From assembly GCA_026390195.1 (NCBI GenBank), contig JAPLGK010000065.1, forward strand, positions 1 through 6,986: a DNA stretch of 6,986 nucleotides, read 5' to 3'. The position numbers and the translations under genes are program-made. Within the stretch, counting starts at the first letter, position 1; each line of letters starts with the position of its first letter. The notes beneath the pieces were generated by a model. It saw nothing but the letters and a program-made list of their open reading frames with translations. It was not told the origin of the DNA and searched no databases. This DNA comes from Caldisericota bacterium. GTDB taxonomy: Bacteria; Caldisericota; Caldisericia; Cryosericales; Cryosericaceae. Of this stretch, positions 6,025 to 6,986 are shown one piece after another.

Positions 6025-6578
6025 CAGTCTGTTTCCGGTTCCCAGAGTGCTTTCACTCTGCGCAGCGGTGCCATCACCGCGAGTGCGATAACGATGCTGG
6101 GGACCATGTAGAGCGCGTTGTAGGCAAGTGAGTACGGAAGCGGCGACATGTTCCAGTCCTTGGCATAGGCTGCGAAGAATACCAGACCCGAGACGACATG
6201 GCAGGCGTAGCGTGCAAGGCCGCCCGTCACAATCCCCATCCACCAATTATGTCCTCTTCTGAATACGGGCAGGCCCGCGAGGCCCAGTAGGAGACCCGGC
6301 AGAGGGTAGTCGAGGATGATCTGCACCGGGTGCACGAACCACCAGTCGGTGGCCATGGTAATCAAGCCAAGGGCAAGTCCCGTGAGCAGTCCGTCACGCA
6401 GCCCCCGCTTGAGAGCTATGTAGAAGACGGGAATTGAGCCCAGAGCGACGGTTCCACCCATCGGCATGTGCGGCAGGAGCTTTGACACGTACGACAGCGC
6501 CGCTCCTAAAGCGACGGCGATCCCCATCTCGGCCATCTCCTGGGTTGTAATAGCTTTTGGTGCTGGTGAATGTTCCAC
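6024..6578 (-). CDS. thiT: Thiamine transporter ThiT (ECF S component)
   Basis: A 184-residue integral membrane protein of the ThiT (YuaJ) family, the substrate-binding S component that captures thiamine for an energy-coupling factor transporter. Family stretches are clear: MPMGGTVALGSIPVFYIAL (38-56), KRGLRDGLLTGLALGL (57-72), HPVQIILDYPLPGLLLGLAG (83-102), GGLARYACHVVSGLVFFAAYA (119-139, H127 a likely ligand position) and PLPYSLAYNALYMVPS (146-161, N154). About six membrane segments are expected. The EcfA ATPases and EcfT are not in the window and are probably encoded elsewhere and shared. The GTG at 6578 is chosen because GGGGAGG (6584-6590) lies five bases upstream. A TPP riboswitch precedes the gene, which supports the assignment independently. 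The stop overlaps the EamA start by one base. Confidence 0.95.
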   Translation of the reverse strand: MEHSPAPKAITTQEMAEMGIAVALGAALSYVSKLLPHMPMGGTVALGSIPVFYIALKRGLRDGLLTGLALGLITMATDWWFVHPVQIILDYPLPGLLLGLAGLPVFRRGHNWWMGIVTGGLARYACHVVSGLVFFAAYAKDWNMSPLPYSLAYNALYMVPSIVIALAVMAPLRRVKALWEPETD

Positions 6579-6583
6579 AAGTA

Positions 6584-6612
6584 CCTCCCCAATCCTTTGA
6601 GATCGTGGGGCG
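6584..6612 (-). promoter_or_regulatory. Expression platform: hairpin that can hide the thiT ribosome binding site
   Basis: On the minus strand CCCCA (6610-6606) and ATC (6603-6601) can pair with GAT (6594-6592) and TGGGG (6591-6587), leaving a two-base bulge and a six-base loop. The GGGG used is the 5' half of the thiT ribosome binding site GGGGAGG (6590-6584). The same segment, CGCCCCA (6612-6606), can instead pair with TGGGGTG (6706-6700) in the aptamer's P2 strand. This suggests control of translation initiation: TPP keeps P2 formed and frees CCCC to mask the binding site. There is no U-run, so termination is less likely. Folding is by eye. Confidence 0.5.
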
Positions 6613-6621
6613 TTGTGATAC

Positions 6622-6714
6622 TGCTCTGTCTCCCTACGCTGGCATGACCCAGATCAGGTTCAACGAGTTGAGCCATATGACTCTCTCAGCCCTTTCGGGC
6701 ACCCCATAGAAGCA
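6622..6714 (-). ncRNA. TPP riboswitch (THI element)
   Basis: The minus strand carries the conserved thiamine pyrophosphate aptamer. GGGGTGCCC, a GAAA tetraloop closing P3 (GCCC 6700-6697 with GGGC 6692-6689), then GGGCTGAGAGAG form the first half. A short extra stem (P3a-like, GAGT/GCTC) follows. TTGAACCTGATC, CTGG/CCAG (P5) and CCAGCGTAGGGA form the second half. P2 pairs GGGT with ACTC, including one G-U. P1 can form from TGCTTCT (6714-6708) and AGAGCA (6627-6622) with one bulged base. It lies 43 bases before the GTG of thiT and should lower thiT and EamA expression when TPP is plentiful. The family identification is very secure; the ends are by eye. Confidence 0.96.
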
Positions 6715-6738
6715 TAGTGCCTGATCGCCCTGAGTCAA
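6711..6738 (-). promoter_or_regulatory. Candidate promoter for the thiT operon
   Basis: TTGACT (6738-6733), a 16-base spacer and TATGCT (6716-6711) on the minus strand match the sigma-70 consensus at 5/6 and 4/6 positions. The predicted start, near 6704, would fall inside the aptamer's GGGG and remove the 5' strand of P1. The true promoter may therefore lie farther upstream, or this aptamer may have little or no P1. Low to moderate confidence. Confidence 0.4.
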
Positions 6739-6804
6739 CGGTGCCATGTCGCGCAAGGGTTCTCGCAGCTGATGGAGCAGCGTAGGGCAGGTCAGGGGCC
6801 CGGC

Positions 6805-6832
6805 TTTACTTGCAGGGTGATATTGATACAAT
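6805..6832 (+). promoter_or_regulatory. Candidate promoter for the gene starting at 6967
   Basis: TTTACT (6805-6810), a 16-base spacer and TACAAT (6827-6832; 5/6) on the plus strand. The -10 region sits in a small palindrome, ATTG-ATA-CAAT (6822-6832), that could be coincidence or an operator. A start near 6839 would give a leader of about 128 bases, holding the inverted repeat at 6861-6902. The -35 is weak (4/6). Confidence 0.4.
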
Positions 6833-6860
6833 GGCGTGTGAACCAAGGAACGGGATAGTG

Positions 6861-6902
6861 CCGGGCATGAGAGTCTTGTTGCAGAAAATGGGAGATGCCC
6901 GG
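6861..6902 (+). repeat. 8-bp perfect inverted repeat in the leader of the gene at 6967
   Basis: CCGGGCAT (6861-6868) and ATGCCCGG (6895-6902) are exact reverse complements separated by 26 bases. A third copy of the same core, GCCCGGC (6798-6804), lies just upstream of the candidate plus-strand promoter and is complementary to GCCGGGC (6860-6866). It could be a leader hairpin or spaced operator half-sites; no U-run follows, so it is not an obvious terminator. The rest of 6739-6950 shows no convincing gene. Confidence 0.45.
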
Positions 6903-6966
6903 ATGGAGGGAACACGCGGGAAACCGAGCTTCAGAACGTCAGTCTTGTAATAGGAGGCTAGAGAGT

Positions 6967-6986
6967 ATGAAGTTCCTGAGAGTCTC
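6967..6986 (+). CDS. Start of an unidentified gene cut by the window end
   Basis: ATG at 6967 is preceded by AGGAGG (6952-6957) with a nine-base gap, matching the strong sites of other genes here. Only MKFLRV plus the beginning of a further codon is visible, too little to identify. The basic-hydrophobic start would fit a signal peptide or a membrane protein but proves nothing. It runs divergently from the thiT operon. Confidence 0.6.

Noticed and set aside
5381..6111. Two long plus-strand open frames antisense to the EamA gene
   Set aside because: Arg/Ser/Lys-rich translations typical of antisense to membrane proteins; no ribosome binding site or family resemblance.
6024..6246. Longer in-frame start for the EamA gene (ATG 6246)
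   Set aside because: The extension overlaps thiT and is not hydrophobic; ATG 6024 is coupled to the thiT stop and starts the first membrane segment properly.
6634..6915. 93-codon minus-strand open frame upstream of thiT
   Set aside because: It runs through the TPP riboswitch aptamer, whose conserved RNA features explain the sequence; no ribosome binding site.

Overview
The window is a stretch of GC-rich bacterial chromosome (about 60% GC by eye), densely packed and mostly ordinary housekeeping sequence. Strong AGGAGG-type ribosome binding sites, TTG and GTG starts, a short lipoprotein-type YidC, a ThiT thiamine transporter and a copper-amine-oxidase-like 'stalk' domain suggest a Bacillota-like organism or a deep-branching relative; Caldisericota is one possibility. 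That placement is inference and no 16S or other marker settles it.

Layout, left to right. Positions 1-1132 (+ strand) hold the tail of a stalk-domain protein gene, followed 11 bases later by a secreted two-HKD phospholipase D-like protein, then a terminator-like hairpin at 1156-1187. Positions 1262-5047 (- strand) form a compact ribosome/membrane biogenesis operon read right to left: rpmH, rnpA, yidD, yidC, khpB (jag), mnmE. It is driven by a good sigma-70-type promoter at 5081-5108. Spacings are 46, -4, -23, 11 and 12 bases, so translation is probably coupled through most of it. rpmH (45 codons plus stop) is a short gene read directly from the sequence.

Positions 5140-6714 (- strand) form a second operon: a TPP riboswitch (6622-6714), thiT, and an EamA/DMT-family transporter gene whose ATG shares one base with the thiT stop. 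High TPP should switch off both genes. Positions 6715-6966 are a divergent intergenic region with candidate promoters on both strands and a perfect 8-bp inverted repeat; at 6967 a new + strand gene begins and is cut by the window end.

How the genes work together: L34, the RNase P protein, YidD/YidC and KhpB serve ribosome assembly, tRNA maturation, membrane insertion and RNA binding, and MnmE modifies tRNA wobble uridines. The second operon is a thiamine-uptake unit with an extra transporter of unknown substrate. I see no defence system, mobile element, CRISPR array or tRNA/rRNA gene. The most unusual points are sequence departures inside known families (KhpB without a GXXG loop, YidC with a lipobox plus a mid-sized extracytoplasmic domain and Lys for the groove Arg, MnmE with an altered switch II) and the TPP-controlled EamA transporter.
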